The notes: generated by a model from the sequence alone, not told the origin. A stretch of 64,000 nucleotides of DNA from Phycisphaerales bacterium (GCA_020849615.1 JADLFW010000017.1:99806-163805); one strand, 5' to 3'; positions 49,032 to 58,705 are shown, counted from the stretch's first letter. A program made the numbers and translations.

Positions 49032-49715
49032 ATGCTGCTCTATTCGATCACGTTGACGCTGGCCGCCCTGCTTGCGCCCCGGGCGCAGCCCGCGGGCTCC
49101 GCGGCGCCCGCGTACCTTCCCGCGGCCGCGGTGCAGAAGCTGACCGAACTGCTCCCGCCGCCGGTTGAAGCGCTGACAGAGGCCGAGGTCTACCTCACAC
49201 GGGCCGTGCAGGAGGACGCGAGCGCCGAGGCCCGGGCCCGGGCTGCGCGGGCCGAGCCCGGCGATCCGCTGTGGGACTTCGCGGAGTCGATGGGCCCGGC
49301 GTTCACGAAGGACAACTGCAGGGCGATCGAGCGATTCATCACTCGGGCCCAGGCGGCGGGCGATCCCATCAACGCGGCGGTGAAGAGGAAGTTCAACCGG
49401 CCGCGTCCGCCCGGCTCTGGAGTCGAATCGACGGATTCGTACCCGAGCGGACACTGTGTGCGCGCGTTTCTGCGGGCTCGGCTGCTGGCGGAGCTGGCGC
49501 CCGATCACGCGGAGAGCCTGTACCGCCGGGCGAGCACGATGTCGCTGAACCGCGTGATCGCGGGCAAGCACCACCCTTCGGATGCCGCCGCGGGCATGGC
49601 GCTGGGCCGAGCCATCGCGGAGGCGATCCTGGCGGAGGCGGCCGCAAACCCCACATCCGGCCCGGCGACCGACTTGGCCGCCGCCCGGGCCGAGTGGGAG
49701 CGGCTGAGCAGGTAG
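49032..49715 (+). CDS. PAP2-family acid phosphatase (class A-like)
   Basis: This 227-aa protein has a hydrophobic N-terminus (signal peptide, about residues 1-22). The PAP2 triad is KRKFNRPRP (C1), SYPSGH (C2) and SLNRVIAGKHHPSD (C3, Arg-x5-His-x3-Asp). It dephosphorylates phosphomonoesters or lipid phosphates in the periplasm. The fold and motif order match class A nonspecific acid phosphatases. An ATG further upstream would overlap the previous gene's end and add a basic, non-hydrophobic extension. The next gene, in the same direction, is a DUF606 membrane protein with its own -10-like element. Confidence 0.88.
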   Translation: MLLYSITLTLAALLAPRAQPAGSAAPAYLPAAAVQKLTELLPPPVEALTEAEVYLTRAVQEDASAEARARAARAEPGDPLWDFAESMGPAFTKDNCRAIERFITRAQAAGDPINAAVKRKFNRPRPPGSGVESTDSYPSGHCVRAFLRARLLAELAPDHAESLYRRASTMSLNRVIAGKHHPSDAAAGMALGRAIAEAILAEAAANPTSGPATDLAAARAEWERLSR

Positions 49716-49744
49716 GCGAGGGGCGGGCCCGCGCGGGGCTGCGC

Positions 49745-49750
49745 TACGCT
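49745..49750 (+). promoter_or_regulatory. -10-like hexamer, putative leaderless promoter
   Basis: TACGCT lies 7 bases before the ATG at 49758. No Shine-Dalgarno is present. The sequence is identical to the one at 120. Confidence 0.45.
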
Positions 49751-49757
49751 TGCCCCC

Positions 49758-50213
49758 ATGTCGCTGCTCTCCAACCTCGCCATGCTCGCGCTTGCCCTGC
49801 TCGCGGGCGTCACCACCGCCTACCAGCCGGGCCTGAACGCCCGGTTCGCCGACCACGCCGGCGCGAAAGTCTGGGGCGGCGTCGCCAACTTCTCGATCGG
49901 CCTGCTGGCGATGGCCCTCGTCACGATCGCCTTCCGCGCCCCGGCGCCAGCTCCGTCAAAGCTCGCCGAAGGCCCGTGGTGGATGTGGCTGGGCGGGCTG
50001 TGCGGAGCGTTCTTCGTGACGCTGGCGCTGATCCTGGTGCCGCGGATCGGCGCGGCGACGTACCTTTCCGCCATGATCGCGGGCCAGCTGCTGGCCTCGG
50101 TCATCATCGATCACTTCGGGCACATGGGCCTGCCCATCCGCGAGATCACCCCCGGAAGGGTGCTGGGGCTGCTCCTGATCTTCGGCGGGATGGGGATGGT
50201 GAGGTACCTGTAG
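49758..50213 (+). CDS. DUF606 (YdcZ-like) DMT-superfamily membrane protein
   Basis: This 151-aa protein has about five hydrophobic helices. The pattern GVTTAYQPGLNARFADHAGAKVWGGVANFSIGL and the late GQLLASVIIDHFGHMG are typical of DUF606. It belongs to the drug/metabolite transporter superfamily, and the half-size (one repeat) suggests action as a homodimer. The transported substrate is unknown. The start ATG has TACGCT 7 bases upstream. It is the middle of three small plus-strand genes (phosphatase, DUF606, cupin) with no shared transcript signals. Confidence 0.85.
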   Translation: MSLLSNLAMLALALLAGVTTAYQPGLNARFADHAGAKVWGGVANFSIGLLAMALVTIAFRAPAPAPSKLAEGPWWMWLGGLCGAFFVTLALILVPRIGAATYLSAMIAGQLLASVIIDHFGHMGLPIREITPGRVLGLLLIFGGMGMVRYL

Positions 50214-50274
50214 CCACCGGCGGCGCTCGGCGCGGCCCGTATCATGCGGCCTCGGGGGTGAGAAGGGACCTCGC

Positions 50275-50613
50275 ATGGCAGCTCCACTGTTCGACGCGGC
50301 GTCGGCCCGCTTCATCGGTCTGCTCGAAACCTGCCCGGTGGTGCCCGGCGCGACCGTCAGCAAGCCGCTGCTGAACCTGCCCGAGGGCAAGGTCGTGGTG
50401 TTCGCGATGGACACCGGACAGGAGATCAGCGAGCACCGCGCGCCATTCGTGACGACCGTGCACATCCTCGACGGACGGCTGCGGTTCGGGGTACATTCCG
50501 AGGAGCGCGAGATGGCTCCGCAGGACTGGCTGGTGATGCCCCCCGACGCCCCGCACCGGCTGACGGCCATGGAGCCGACTCGGTTCGTTCTCACGCTCTT
50601 CAAGCGCGGATGA
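50275..50613 (+). CDS. Cupin-domain protein
   Basis: This 112-aa single cupin has the two conserved motifs: ISEHRAPFVTTVHILDGRLRFG (motif 1 with His) and WLVMPPDAPHRLTAMEP (motif 2 with His). It folds as a small beta-barrel and probably binds a divalent metal. In small bacterial cupins the function is often unclear. The ATG at 50275 is preceded by AAGGGA at 8 bases. A TATCAT (50248) further upstream may be its -10. It converges with the dockerin-like gene, leaving 31 bases. Confidence 0.8.
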   Translation: MAAPLFDAASARFIGLLETCPVVPGATVSKPLLNLPEGKVVVFAMDTGQEISEHRAPFVTTVHILDGRLRFGVHSEEREMAPQDWLVMPPDAPHRLTAMEPTRFVLTLFKRG

Positions 50614-50644
50614 TGGGCCCGCGCGATCTTCCGCGGCTCGGCGA

Positions 50645-52114
50645 TCAGCAGCCCGCGTCGTACGCGCCCAGGAACTCGAGGTAATCCACGAAGTCGACGA
50701 GCCCGTCGCCGTTGAAATCCGCGCCCGCGCTCCCGGCGTCGTAGAGGTTGAGGAACTCGAGGTAGTCGGCGAAATCGACCTGCCCGTCCTCGTTGAGGTC
50801 GGCCCGGCAGAACTCGACCATCACCGCGGCGGCCAGCCCATCGGCGGTGCCGTCCTCGAGCGCCACGGAGGCGAGCACGAAGCGGCCGTTACCCGAGGCA
50901 ACGAACTGCTGCCTTCCGTCGCCGATGCGCAGCACGGCCCGCTGATCGACGAAGGTCACGCCCTTCCGCATGATGAGCCGCTTATCCCGGAACAGCCCGG
51001 CATCGCGCGACGGATCGGGGTCGGCCCATTGCCCGAAGTAGACAACCCGGCCGGCATCGTCGATCTCGACCGGCCCGTACTCGGAGCCAAGGCTGGTGAA
51101 CTCGTAGGGGCCGATCGACGACGGCACCGGCCCGCGCTCGCGCGCCGTCATGGAGTCGTCCGATTTCAGGATGAACTGGTCGTCGTGGAGGGCATCGCCG
51201 TCGAGCTGGGCCCGCACCACCCAGTCGCCCGCGGTGTTCATATCCAGCGGCCGGTCGAGCAGGTCGCCGATGAACCGGCCCGGCACGGGGGCCGGATCGC
51301 CCTCGCGCAGGAGCTGCGTGAGCCGGCTGTTCTGCCAGCGGTACAGCATGGTGTCGGAGAGGCCCCAGCCGCTGACATCGACGGTAAAGAGAACCTCGCC
51401 GCCGCCGCTGACCGCGGCGAAGCGGTGCGGGCGGGAGGACAGCGCCTCGACCTCCCGGGTCTGGTGCAGGCGCTGCGAAGTGTCGATGATCGCCCGCTCG
51501 GCGACCGCGCCCTCGGCATCAACCGAGAACAGGACGAGGGCGATCATGAAGGGATCCGAGCCGTCGCCCGGGTCGACGTGCGAGCGGGTCAGCACTTCGC
51601 CCCGCGCGTTGATCAGGGTGTCGAAGAAGGTGACGTACTGCGTGCCGGGCGGAAAGGTGGGCGGCGTCGCCGGCTCGGTGCCGGATTGCCGGATCAGCAC
51701 GCCGTCGCGGTACACCGCGTGGCGGGTGGCGAGGCTGCCGGTGCCGGCGAGATCCAGCGCCCACGTGGTCGAGCCGGCCGGGCTCATCGCGAAGGTGTAA
51801 ATACTCCGGATCGTCGCGCCCGCCGGATCGGCCATGACCTGGCCTTCCCGCAGGACCACACCGCCCGGCGTCAACAGCACCTCATCGGCGACGGGGTCGG
51901 CATCGGTGTCGGCCAGGATGAGGTAACCGCCGGAATCGCTGACCTGCACCCCCTGGATTCGCGTGATCCGCCCGACGCCCGGCACGGTGTCGCCTTCCAT
52001 CGCGACGGGCCGCAGGATGGTCTTCTGCTGGCCGGCAGCGATCGCTGTCACCCCGCCGAGCACGGCGAGAAGTACGAGACTCCGAACTCGACGCAGGCGG
52101 ATGAAGGTGGCCAT
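50645..52114 (-). CDS. Secreted protein with C-terminal GC-type dockerin-like module
   Basis: This 489-aa protein has a signal peptide (hydrophobic about 12-28, cleavage near AAG-QQK). A repetitive beta body follows with VYRDGVLIRQSGTEP, LINARGEVLTRSHV, MNTAGDWVVRAQL and IDDAGRVVYFGQ, consistent with a beta-propeller of five to seven blades. The last 50 residues carry two EF-hand-like repeats (DLNEDGQVDFADYLEFLN, DFNGDGLVDFVDYLEFLG) ending DAGC. It is a likely extracellular or surface-anchored protein. A run of G (AGGGGGG) lies 7 bases before the ATG. Its ligand is unknown. Confidence 0.8.
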   Translation of the reverse strand: MATFIRLRRVRSLVLLAVLGGVTAIAAGQQKTILRPVAMEGDTVPGVGRITRIQGVQVSDSGGYLILADTDADPVADEVLLTPGGVVLREGQVMADPAGATIRSIYTFAMSPAGSTTWALDLAGTGSLATRHAVYRDGVLIRQSGTEPATPPTFPPGTQYVTFFDTLINARGEVLTRSHVDPGDGSDPFMIALVLFSVDAEGAVAERAIIDTSQRLHQTREVEALSSRPHRFAAVSGGGEVLFTVDVSGWGLSDTMLYRWQNSRLTQLLREGDPAPVPGRFIGDLLDRPLDMNTAGDWVVRAQLDGDALHDDQFILKSDDSMTARERGPVPSSIGPYEFTSLGSEYGPVEIDDAGRVVYFGQWADPDPSRDAGLFRDKRLIMRKGVTFVDQRAVLRIGDGRQQFVASGNGRFVLASVALEDGTADGLAAAVMVEFCRADLNEDGQVDFADYLEFLNLYDAGSAGADFNGDGLVDFVDYLEFLGAYDAGC

Positions 52115-52274
52115 GGGTAATCCCCCCTGGGAGCGCCGGGGCCGGCGCGAACCAACCCTTCATATACCGCCGCGCCGGGCCGCGGGCAAACACAAAAGCC
52201 CTGGTCTCGCCGAATCGAGGACGACGCCCCCCCCGCGAGCAGCCTTGGCGATCGGATCGCAGCAGCTGCCGCGT

Positions 52275-53699
52275 TCAGAACTCCGCCTGCTTGGGCGCAC
52301 GCGGGAACGGGATCACATCGCGAATGTTCTGCATGCCGGTCACGAAAAGCATCAGCCGCTCGAAGCCCAGCCCGAAGCCCGCGTGCGGGACGGTGCCGTA
52401 GCGGCGCAGGTCGCGGTACCAGCCGTAGTTCTCGGCGGGCAGGCCCATCTCCGCGATGCGGGCATCCAGCCGGTCGAGCCGTTCCTCGCGCTGGCTCCCG
52501 CCGATGATCTCTCCGATGCCGGGCACCAGCACATCCATCGCCGCGACCGTGTCCCCCGGAGCGCTGTCCGTGCCGGGCTCGTTGAGCCGCATGTAGAAGG
52601 CCTTGATCTGCTTGGGGTAGTTCATCAGCACGACCGGCTGCTTGAAGTGCTCCTCGGTCAGGAACCGCTCGTGCTCGCTCTGCAGGTCCGCCCCCCATTT
52701 CACCGGGAACTCGAACTTCTTCCCCCCCGCGATGGCCCTCTCCAGCACCGCGATCGCCTCGGTGTACGAGAGCCGCCGGAAGGGGGTGTCCAGCACGTGC
52801 TGCAGCCGGGCCAGCAGCCCCTTCTCGATGCGCTCATCGAAGAACTTCATGTCGTCGGCCCGCTCGGTGAGCACCGTCTTGATGAGATACTTGATGAACT
52901 CCTCGGCCAGCGTCGCGTCCGCGGCCAGGTCGGCGAAGGCGATCTCCGGCTCGATCATCCAGAACTCGGCGAGGTGGCGGGAGGTGTTGGAGTTCTCGGC
53001 CCGGAAGGTCGGGCCGAAGGTATAAACGTTTGTCAGCGCGCAGCAGTAGGTCTCGACGTTGAGCTGGCCCGACACCGTGAGGTGGGCCTCCTTGCCGAAG
53101 AAGTCCTGCGCGTAATCGATCGGGCCCTGGGGCGACTGCCGCGGCGGATTCACCATGTCCAGCGTGCTGACCCGGAACATCTGGCCCGCGCCCTCGCAGT
53201 CGGAGGCCGTGATGATCGGCGTGTGCACCCAGAAAAACCCACGCTCGTGGAAGAAGCGGTGCACGGCCATCGACAGGCAGTGCCGCACCCGGGCCACCGC
53301 GCCGAAGGTGTTGGTCCGTACCCGCAGGTGCGCCACCTCGCGCAGGTACTCCATGGTGTGCGGCTTGGGCTGGATCGGGTAGTGGTCGGGGTCATCGACC
53401 AGCCCCAGCACCCGCACCGCGCTGGCGGCGATCTCGTTGCCGCCCTTGGGGTTCTGCACGATCTCCCCGTCGGCCTCGATGGCGCAGTGCGTCGTCAGCC
53501 GGGCCACCTCGGTCGCGTAGTTGGGCAGGTCCGCCTTGGCGACCACCTGGATCGGGTCGAAGCACGAGCCATCGTGCAGCGCGATGAACGACAGGCCGCC
53601 ATCGGCCTTGGAATCGCGGCGGGTGCGCACCCACCCCTTCACCGTGACGGTGGAACCGACGGGCGCCTTGCGGGCGGCGGATACAGGCAACCAGGACAT
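52275..53699 (-). CDS. asnS: Asparaginyl-tRNA synthetase
   Basis: This 474-aa protein has an OB-fold anticodon domain (residues about 15-120, [25 protein letters not shown]). A class II core follows: motif 1 ([14 protein letters not shown]), motif 2 ([25 protein letters not shown]) and motif 3 ([27 protein letters not shown]). The [12 protein letters not shown] sequence and the absence of the aspartate-specific residues point to AsnRS, not AspRS. It charges tRNA-Asn. The ATG at 53699 starts the OB fold. A TACGAT lies about 60 bases upstream on the same strand. Confidence 0.96.
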   Translation of the reverse strand: MSWLPVSAARKAPVGSTVTVKGWVRTRRDSKADGGLSFIALHDGSCFDPIQVVAKADLPNYATEVARLTTHCAIEADGEIVQNPKGGNEIAASAVRVLGLVDDPDHYPIQPKPHTMEYLREVAHLRVRTNTFGAVARVRHCLSMAVHRFFHERGFFWVHTPIITASDCEGAGQMFRVSTLDMVNPPRQSPQGPIDYAQDFFGKEAHLTVSGQLNVETYCCALTNVYTFGPTFRAENSNTSRHLAEFWMIEPEIAFADLAADATLAEEFIKYLIKTVLTERADDMKFFDERIEKGLLARLQHVLDTPFRRLSYTEAIAVLERAIAGGKKFEFPVKWGADLQSEHERFLTEEHFKQPVVLMNYPKQIKAFYMRLNEPGTDSAPGDTVAAMDVLVPGIGEIIGGSQREERLDRLDARIAEMGLPAENYGWYRDLRRYGTVPHAGFGLGFERLMLFVTGMQNIRDVIPFPRAPKQAEF

Positions 53700-53829
53700 T
53701 CAGGCGGTCTCCCACGGACCCGGCGTGAGGCCGGGCCGGCAACAGGCCCGGATCGTAGCCGAACGCAGCGCCCGGACCGCTCGGCCCGCGCGGGGGGAGT
53801 TTCCCTGTTCTGGCTCGGTTGGGCCGGGA

Positions 53830-54654
53830 CTACCAGCGGTCACGCGGGCTGTTGATCCAGCCGAACGGGGCTGTGTAGTTGAAGCGGAACCAGTTGTCGG
53901 GCCGGCCCGACAGGCTGACGTAGATGTCGTTGACTTCGAAGTCCTTGGCCTCCTGCGTGACTTCCGTGGCCCCGGTCATCGGCTTGAAGTACGTGGCCCC
54001 GCCGTCGAGCAGCGAGATGTTCCCGCCGCCGTTGTGCCGCGTGGTGATCTGGTCCTGGTTGCCCCACTGCCCATCATCGACCTTCTGGTTGTACCAGATG
54101 GTGCTCTCCTCCACGAACAGCGGCACACCCTTCATGGGGATGAGCTTGGGCGCATCGGCGACCGAGAGCTTCATGGGCGGGATGCCCGACGCCGGCGGCC
54201 GGTACGCGACAAACGTCTGCAGACTCAGCTTGGCGCCCTGCGTCGAGGTGCTGAACGTGTAGTCGAAGTCCAGCAGACCGCCGAAGAGGTGCGTGCCCGT
54301 CGAAGGCTTCCCGTCGGTCGTCTGCCGCTTGTTCAGCGGGCACTCGCCGATCTTCTGCGCGTAGTCCACGTACTGGTACAGCAGCCCCGGATCCCCCGAG
54401 ATCTTGTACCACAGCCCCGCCGACCAGATCGTGTCCTTGTAGTCGCCCGCGTACAGGATCGACGCCATCCCCATCTGCTTCACGTTCGACAAACACACCG
54501 CCTGCTGCGCGCTCCGCCGGGCCTTGCCCAGCGATGGCAGCAGGATGCCGACCAGGAGCGCGATGATCGCGATTACGACCAGCAGCTCGATCAGCGTGAA
54601 GCCCTGCGCCCGATTGGCGCAGCGCGGCGACGAACTCGGCATGGAGTGACGCAT
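53830..54654 (-). CDS. Type IV prepilin-like (H-X9-DG/DUF1559-type) protein
   Basis: This 274-aa protein has a prepilin leader ([18 protein letters not shown]) and mature start [44 protein letters not shown]. The C-terminus holds [19 protein letters not shown], the H-X9-DG-like end. Prepilin peptidase would cut before F at the G-FTLIE site. The planctomycete expansions of this family have unknown roles; one idea is pseudopilus or envelope architecture. The ATG at 54654 has GGAAGG about 10 bases upstream. It is divergent from rlmN, so its promoter region is shared with that gene. Confidence 0.85.
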   Translation of the reverse strand: MRHSMPSSSPRCANRAQGFTLIELLVVIAIIALLVGILLPSLGKARRSAQQAVCLSNVKQMGMASILYAGDYKDTIWSAGLWYKISGDPGLLYQYVDYAQKIGECPLNKRQTTDGKPSTGTHLFGGLLDFDYTFSTSTQGAKLSLQTFVAYRPPASGIPPMKLSVADAPKLIPMKGVPLFVEESTIWYNQKVDDGQWGNQDQITTRHNGGGNISLLDGGATYFKPMTGATEVTQEAKDFEVNDIYVSLSGRPDNWFRFNYTAPFGWINSPRDRW

Positions 54655-54771
54655 GTCGGTCTGGCCTTCCGAAACTCCCCCGCCGGGAAGGGAGGGGGTG
54701 AACCCGGGCCGAACGGCCCACCGGGAGCATACAGGACAGGATGGGTGCTTCGCCAGAGGGGACTGCACCCT

Positions 54772-54777
54772 TACAAT
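54772..54777 (+). promoter_or_regulatory. -10-like hexamer, putative leaderless promoter for rlmN
   Basis: TACAAT lies 8 bases before the ATG at 54786. It differs from TATAAT at one position. No Shine-Dalgarno is present. Confidence 0.5.
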
Positions 54778-54785
54778 CCGCGGCC

Positions 54786-55994
54786 ATGCGGCAGGCCCCC
54801 GGTGAAAACTCGACCCCCAGCCCCCAGCCCCCGCCCCGGCCGCCGGGCCCGGACCCGCTCGGACAGACCGGGCACGACTTCGCCCGGGCCGCCGCGGAGG
54901 CCCGGCTGATGGCCCGGCCCAACGCCCTGAAGGCGTATCGGCGGCTGCACCGGACGGGAGAATCGCCCGGGCTGGACCTTCACCTGGCCCCGATCGCGGC
55001 CGTGCTCCGCGAGGACGGCCCGGAGGGTGAGGTCATCAAGTTCACCCAGCGCGTCCCCGCCACCCGCGCCGTCACCGCCGCCGGCGATGCCCTCCCCCAG
55101 GACCTCCGCACCGAATCCGTTCTCATCCCCATGCTTGGCCGCAAGGGCCAGCGCAACTACACCCTCTGCGTCTCCAGCCAGGTCGGCTGCGCCATGGGCT
55201 GCACCTTCTGCGAGACCGCCCAGATGGGTCTCATCCGCTCCCTCACCCCCGCCGAGATCGTCGGCCAGTGGTTCGCCGCGGCCCACATCATCGGCATCGC
55301 CCCGCGCAACATCGTCTTCATGGGTATGGGTGAGCCCCTCGACAACTTCGACAACGTGACCGCCGCCATCGCCGTCCTGAAGGACCACGACGGGCCCGCC
55401 GTCGCCATCAGCCGCATCACCGTCTCCACCGTCGGACGCCTCGACGGCCTGGCCCGGCTGCGCCAGCTCATCGCCAGGCCCGGCTGGCACCGCATGGGTC
55501 TGGCCATCTCCGTCAACGCCCCCACCGACGCCGTCCGCTCGGCCATCATGCCCATCAACCGGGCTATGCCGATGGACCAGCTCCAGAAGATGCTCGTCGA
55601 GTGGCCGATCTACGGCGGCGGCAAGGTCTGCCTCGAGTACGTCCTCATCCCCGGCGTCAACGACGCCCCCGAGCATGCCCGCCAGCTCGCCGAATGGGTC
55701 CGGCCCATCAACGAGCGCTACCGCGAGCAGACGGGCGGCAACAGCGACCGGGCCATCGTCAACCTCATCCCCTACAACCCGCGCCGGGCCTCGCCCTGGC
55801 CCGCGCCCGCTGAAGATGATGTCGACCGCTTCCTGGGCTGGCTGCTCGATCTGGGCCTCTACGCCAAGCGCCGCCGCACCAAGGGCCGCGACCTGATGGG
55901 AGCCTGCGGCCAGCTCGGCAGCGAGGCCATCCGCAAGCGCCGGGCCGTGGAGGTCGGCGTCTCCCTGGGCACATCGGGGCCCGCCGCCCCATGA
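54786..55994 (+). CDS. rlmN: RlmN-type 23S rRNA / tRNA adenine C2-methyltransferase
   Basis: This 402-aa radical-SAM protein has the cluster motif Cys135, Cys139, Cys142 (CAMGCTFC) preceded by TLCVSSQVG, with the RlmN Cys at 128. The methyl-carrying Cys is in the later GACGQLG motif. [14 protein letters not shown] and [10 protein letters not shown] fit the family core. It methylates A2503 of 23S rRNA and possibly A37 of some tRNAs. Two features are less usual. The residues after the cluster read ETAQMGL, not STGQQGF. The N-terminal region before the core is mostly Pro-rich, and the usual helical domain is not evident. The gene overlaps the next one by ATGA. Confidence 0.85.
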   Translation: MRQAPGENSTPSPQPPPRPPGPDPLGQTGHDFARAAAEARLMARPNALKAYRRLHRTGESPGLDLHLAPIAAVLREDGPEGEVIKFTQRVPATRAVTAAGDALPQDLRTESVLIPMLGRKGQRNYTLCVSSQVGCAMGCTFCETAQMGLIRSLTPAEIVGQWFAAAHIIGIAPRNIVFMGMGEPLDNFDNVTAAIAVLKDHDGPAVAISRITVSTVGRLDGLARLRQLIARPGWHRMGLAISVNAPTDAVRSAIMPINRAMPMDQLQKMLVEWPIYGGGKVCLEYVLIPGVNDAPEHARQLAEWVRPINERYREQTGGNSDRAIVNLIPYNPRRASPWPAPAEDDVDRFLGWLLDLGLYAKRRRTKGRDLMGACGQLGSEAIRKRRAVEVGVSLGTSGPAAP

Positions 55995-58684
55995 CCGGCG
56001 CGGACACGGGCCCGGCCGTTCGACGGCGCGCCTGGTGGCGGCGGTGGTGGGTCTGGTATGTCCTCTTGGTGATCGCCTCGCACCTGGCGCCGGTGATCAA
56101 GCCGCCGGCTCCGGGAGGACCCATATCCGGCGCATCGCGTTCGACCGTCGGCGTGGAGTCGGGCGGCAGGCCCGCGGCGCTCTCCTATCTCGAATGGCGC
56201 GGACCCGGCGGCGCGGGCCCCCCTCCGGTAATTCTGCTGCACGGCTCTCCGGGCGCGGCCGAGGACTTCGCGAGGCTCGGCCCGGCGCTCGCGCTGGACC
56301 GCCGCGTGATCGCCGTCGACCAGCTGGGGTTTGGCGAATCCGCCAAGTGGGTGCCCGACTACTCCATCCGGGCCAACGCGCGGGCAGCGCTGGAGCTGAT
56401 GGATCGCCTGGGCATCTCCAGAGCCCACATCGTCGGCTGGTCCAATGGCGGCGGAACCGTGCTGAACATGGCCGACATCGCGCCGGAGCGGATCGCGTCG
56501 ATGACGATGATGGCGGCCATCGGCGACCAGCTGACGGAAGGCTCGCAGAGCTACTTCTTCGAGCACGCCAAGTACCGCATCGGGCTGGCGGCGACGTACG
56601 GCGCGGAGCTCATCCCCCACTTCGGCCTGCTGGGCCCGCTCGCGTTCCGCCACGCCTCGATCCGCTTCTTCTCCGACTCCGATCAGCGCCCGCTCAGCGC
56701 GGTGATGGCAACCACCCGCGTGCCGACGCTCATCCTGCACGGGCGGCACGATTTCCTCGTGCCGGCCTGGGCCGCCGAGCGCCACCACGCCCAGATGCCC
56801 GCCAGCCGCCTCATCATGCTGGATGCGAGCCACTTCCTGCCGTTCATCCAGGTGGAGGAAGCGGCCCGGCACCTGAACGAGTTCTTCCGTGAGCACGATG
56901 AGCCGGGCCGGCCCGCGCGCACGGACACGCTCGACCTGGCGCCTCTCGGGCCCGCGCGCGGCATCGAACGCTGGACCCGCCCCGGCGGCGAGTGGTTGAG
57001 AAGGACTTCCTGGGTGAGAGAAGTCGCGATGCTGGCGGCGCTCTCGCTGCTCAGCCCGGCGCTGGCCGCCGCGGTCGGCGCGGTGTTCGTGCACGACCTG
57101 ACACTCAACTTCTCCGTGCTGGCACTCGGGCTGGCGGCGGGCCGGATGGCCCGCGTGTGGTCCGCGTCGATCATCGCCCGGGCCATGGGCGAGAGGGTCT
57201 ACGGGCTGCGATTGATCGGGCCTCGACTGGCCCAGCCCCCGCGCGAGGACTGGAAGCGCCGCTGGAAGGAGCGGCCGTGGCGGACGGGCTGGCTGGCGGC
57301 CTCGTTCCGGCCGCTGCGGCGCGAGGCCGGGCTGGCGACCGGACTGCTGCGGCGTCCGCCCGCGCGGTTCATGGCGGGGTACGCGGCCGGTGTGCTGGCC
57401 GCTTCGTACCTCGCAGCGCTGGGGGCCGTGGCCGCGCTCGTGCTGATTCTGGGCCCGCTGCAGGACCGCTGGGGCTGGCCCGGCGCGCTGATCGGGCTGA
57501 TGGCGGCGTTCATGGCCGGGCGGCACGCGCCGAGCCTGATCACGCGCATGGGACGACAGCGGCTCCGGGCCTACAACGCCCGCGTCCTCCGCCGCGAATA
57601 CTGGCCCGCCTTCGTGTACTACCTGCCACTGGCGCCGTACCTCATCTACCTGGGGCTCCGTCACCGCGGCCTCACGGTGCCCACGTGCGTGAACCCGGGG
57701 ATCGAAGCGGGCGGCGGCATGGTCGGCGAATCCAAGCACGAGATCATGCAGAAGCTGGGCGCGGGCCGGGCGCAACCGCCCCCCGGCGTGCTGACGACCG
57801 TGCTGATCGAAGACCACCCCGAAACCTCGCGCCGCATCGACCAGGTGCTGGAGGCGATGCGGCGCGAACCCTCGCTGGCGGCATTCCCGGTCCTCGTGAA
57901 GCCCGACAGCGGGCAGCGGGGGTTCGGGGTGAAGATTGTGCATTCGCGGGAAGATCTCGCCGAGTATTTCCGCGAGATGACCCGGCCCGCCATCGTGCAG
58001 CCCTATCACCCGGGCCCCGGCGAGTGCGGCGTGCTGTGGGTAAGGCGGCTTGAGACGGTGCTGAGCCGCGCTCCTCGCGTGGGCCCGACTGGTTTTGTGT
58101 ACTCCGTCACCGCCAAGGACTTCCCGGAAATCACCGGTGACGGGCGCCGGACTCTGGAGCAGCTGATCTACGCGCACCGGCGCTACCGGCGGCAGGCGGA
58201 TGTCTTCATGGCCCGGTTCGCGCGGGAACGCTCGAGGGTGCCGGCGGCGGGAGAACGGATCCGGCTCGCTCTATCGGGAAACCACTGCCAGGGGACGCTT
58301 TTCCGCGATGGCGCGGAGCTGCTGACGCCCAGCCTGGCCCGGGCGATCGATGCGCTGGCGACGGGGTTCGGCGGGGGTGATCCATCGGCGGCGCTCGACT
58401 TCGGCCGCTTCGACCTCCGCTACGAATCGGCCGAGGCGCTGGGCCGCGGCGAAGGGTTCGCGGTGGTCGAGCTCAACGGCGCCACCGGGGAATCGACGAA
58501 CCTGTACGACCCGCGCCGGGGACTGCTGTGGTCATACCGCGTGCTGTTCGGTCAGTGGCGGCTGCTGTACGAGCTCGGCGCTGCGCGCCGGGATGCCGGG
58601 GCCCGGCCCATGAGCCGGCGCGAGCTCCTCCGGGCCGTGCGATCGCATTACCGCGAGCGCCGGGGCTCGGCGCTGGCGGATTGA
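55991..58684 (+). CDS. Three-part fusion: alpha/beta hydrolase, membrane segment block, ATP-grasp domain
   Basis: This 897-aa protein starts with a membrane anchor (residues about 16-36). An alpha/beta hydrolase follows at about 65-305. Its nucleophile Ser is in VGWSNGGG, the oxyanion region is LLHGSPG, and the late His is in ASHFLPFIQ. Hydrophobic helices at about 345-420 and 455-520 come next. The C-terminal ATP-grasp domain spans about 555-860, with FPVLVKPDSGQRGFGVKIVHS as nucleotide loop and FAVVELNGATGEST as metal site. Both enzyme halves look intact. It overlaps rlmN by four bases. The likely job is making or trimming an amide or ester-linked product at the membrane, but the pathway is unknown. 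Confidence 0.8.
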   Translation: MTGADTGPAVRRRAWWRRWWVWYVLLVIASHLAPVIKPPAPGGPISGASRSTVGVESGGRPAALSYLEWRGPGGAGPPPVILLHGSPGAAEDFARLGPALALDRRVIAVDQLGFGESAKWVPDYSIRANARAALELMDRLGISRAHIVGWSNGGGTVLNMADIAPERIASMTMMAAIGDQLTEGSQSYFFEHAKYRIGLAATYGAELIPHFGLLGPLAFRHASIRFFSDSDQRPLSAVMATTRVPTLILHGRHDFLVPAWAAERHHAQMPASRLIMLDASHFLPFIQVEEAARHLNEFFREHDEPGRPARTDTLDLAPLGPARGIERWTRPGGEWLRRTSWVREVAMLAALSLLSPALAAAVGAVFVHDLTLNFSVLALGLAAGRMARVWSASIIARAMGERVYGLRLIGPRLAQPPREDWKRRWKERPWRTGWLAASFRPLRREAGLATGLLRRPPARFMAGYAAGVLAASYLAALGAVAALVLILGPLQDRWGWPGALIGLMAAFMAGRHAPSLITRMGRQRLRAYNARVLRREYWPAFVYYLPLAPYLIYLGLRHRGLTVPTCVNPGIEAGGGMVGESKHEIMQKLGAGRAQPPPGVLTTVLIEDHPETSRRIDQVLEAMRREPSLAAFPVLVKPDSGQRGFGVKIVHSREDLAEYFREMTRPAIVQPYHPGPGECGVLWVRRLETVLSRAPRVGPTGFVYSVTAKDFPEITGDGRRTLEQLIYAHRRYRRQADVFMARFARERSRVPAAGERIRLALSGNHCQGTLFRDGAELLTPSLARAIDALATGFGGGDPSAALDFGRFDLRYESAEALGRGEGFAVVELNGATGESTNLYDPRRGLLWSYRVLFGQWRLLYELGAARRDAGARPMSRRELLRAVRSHYRERRGSALAD

Positions 58685-58705
58685 GCCCACGGACGCGAAC
58701 ACGGG

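Noticed and set aside
55859..58177. Minus-strand 772-codon frame opposite the fusion protein
   Set aside because: Shadow of a gene with two recognised enzyme domains on the plus strand.
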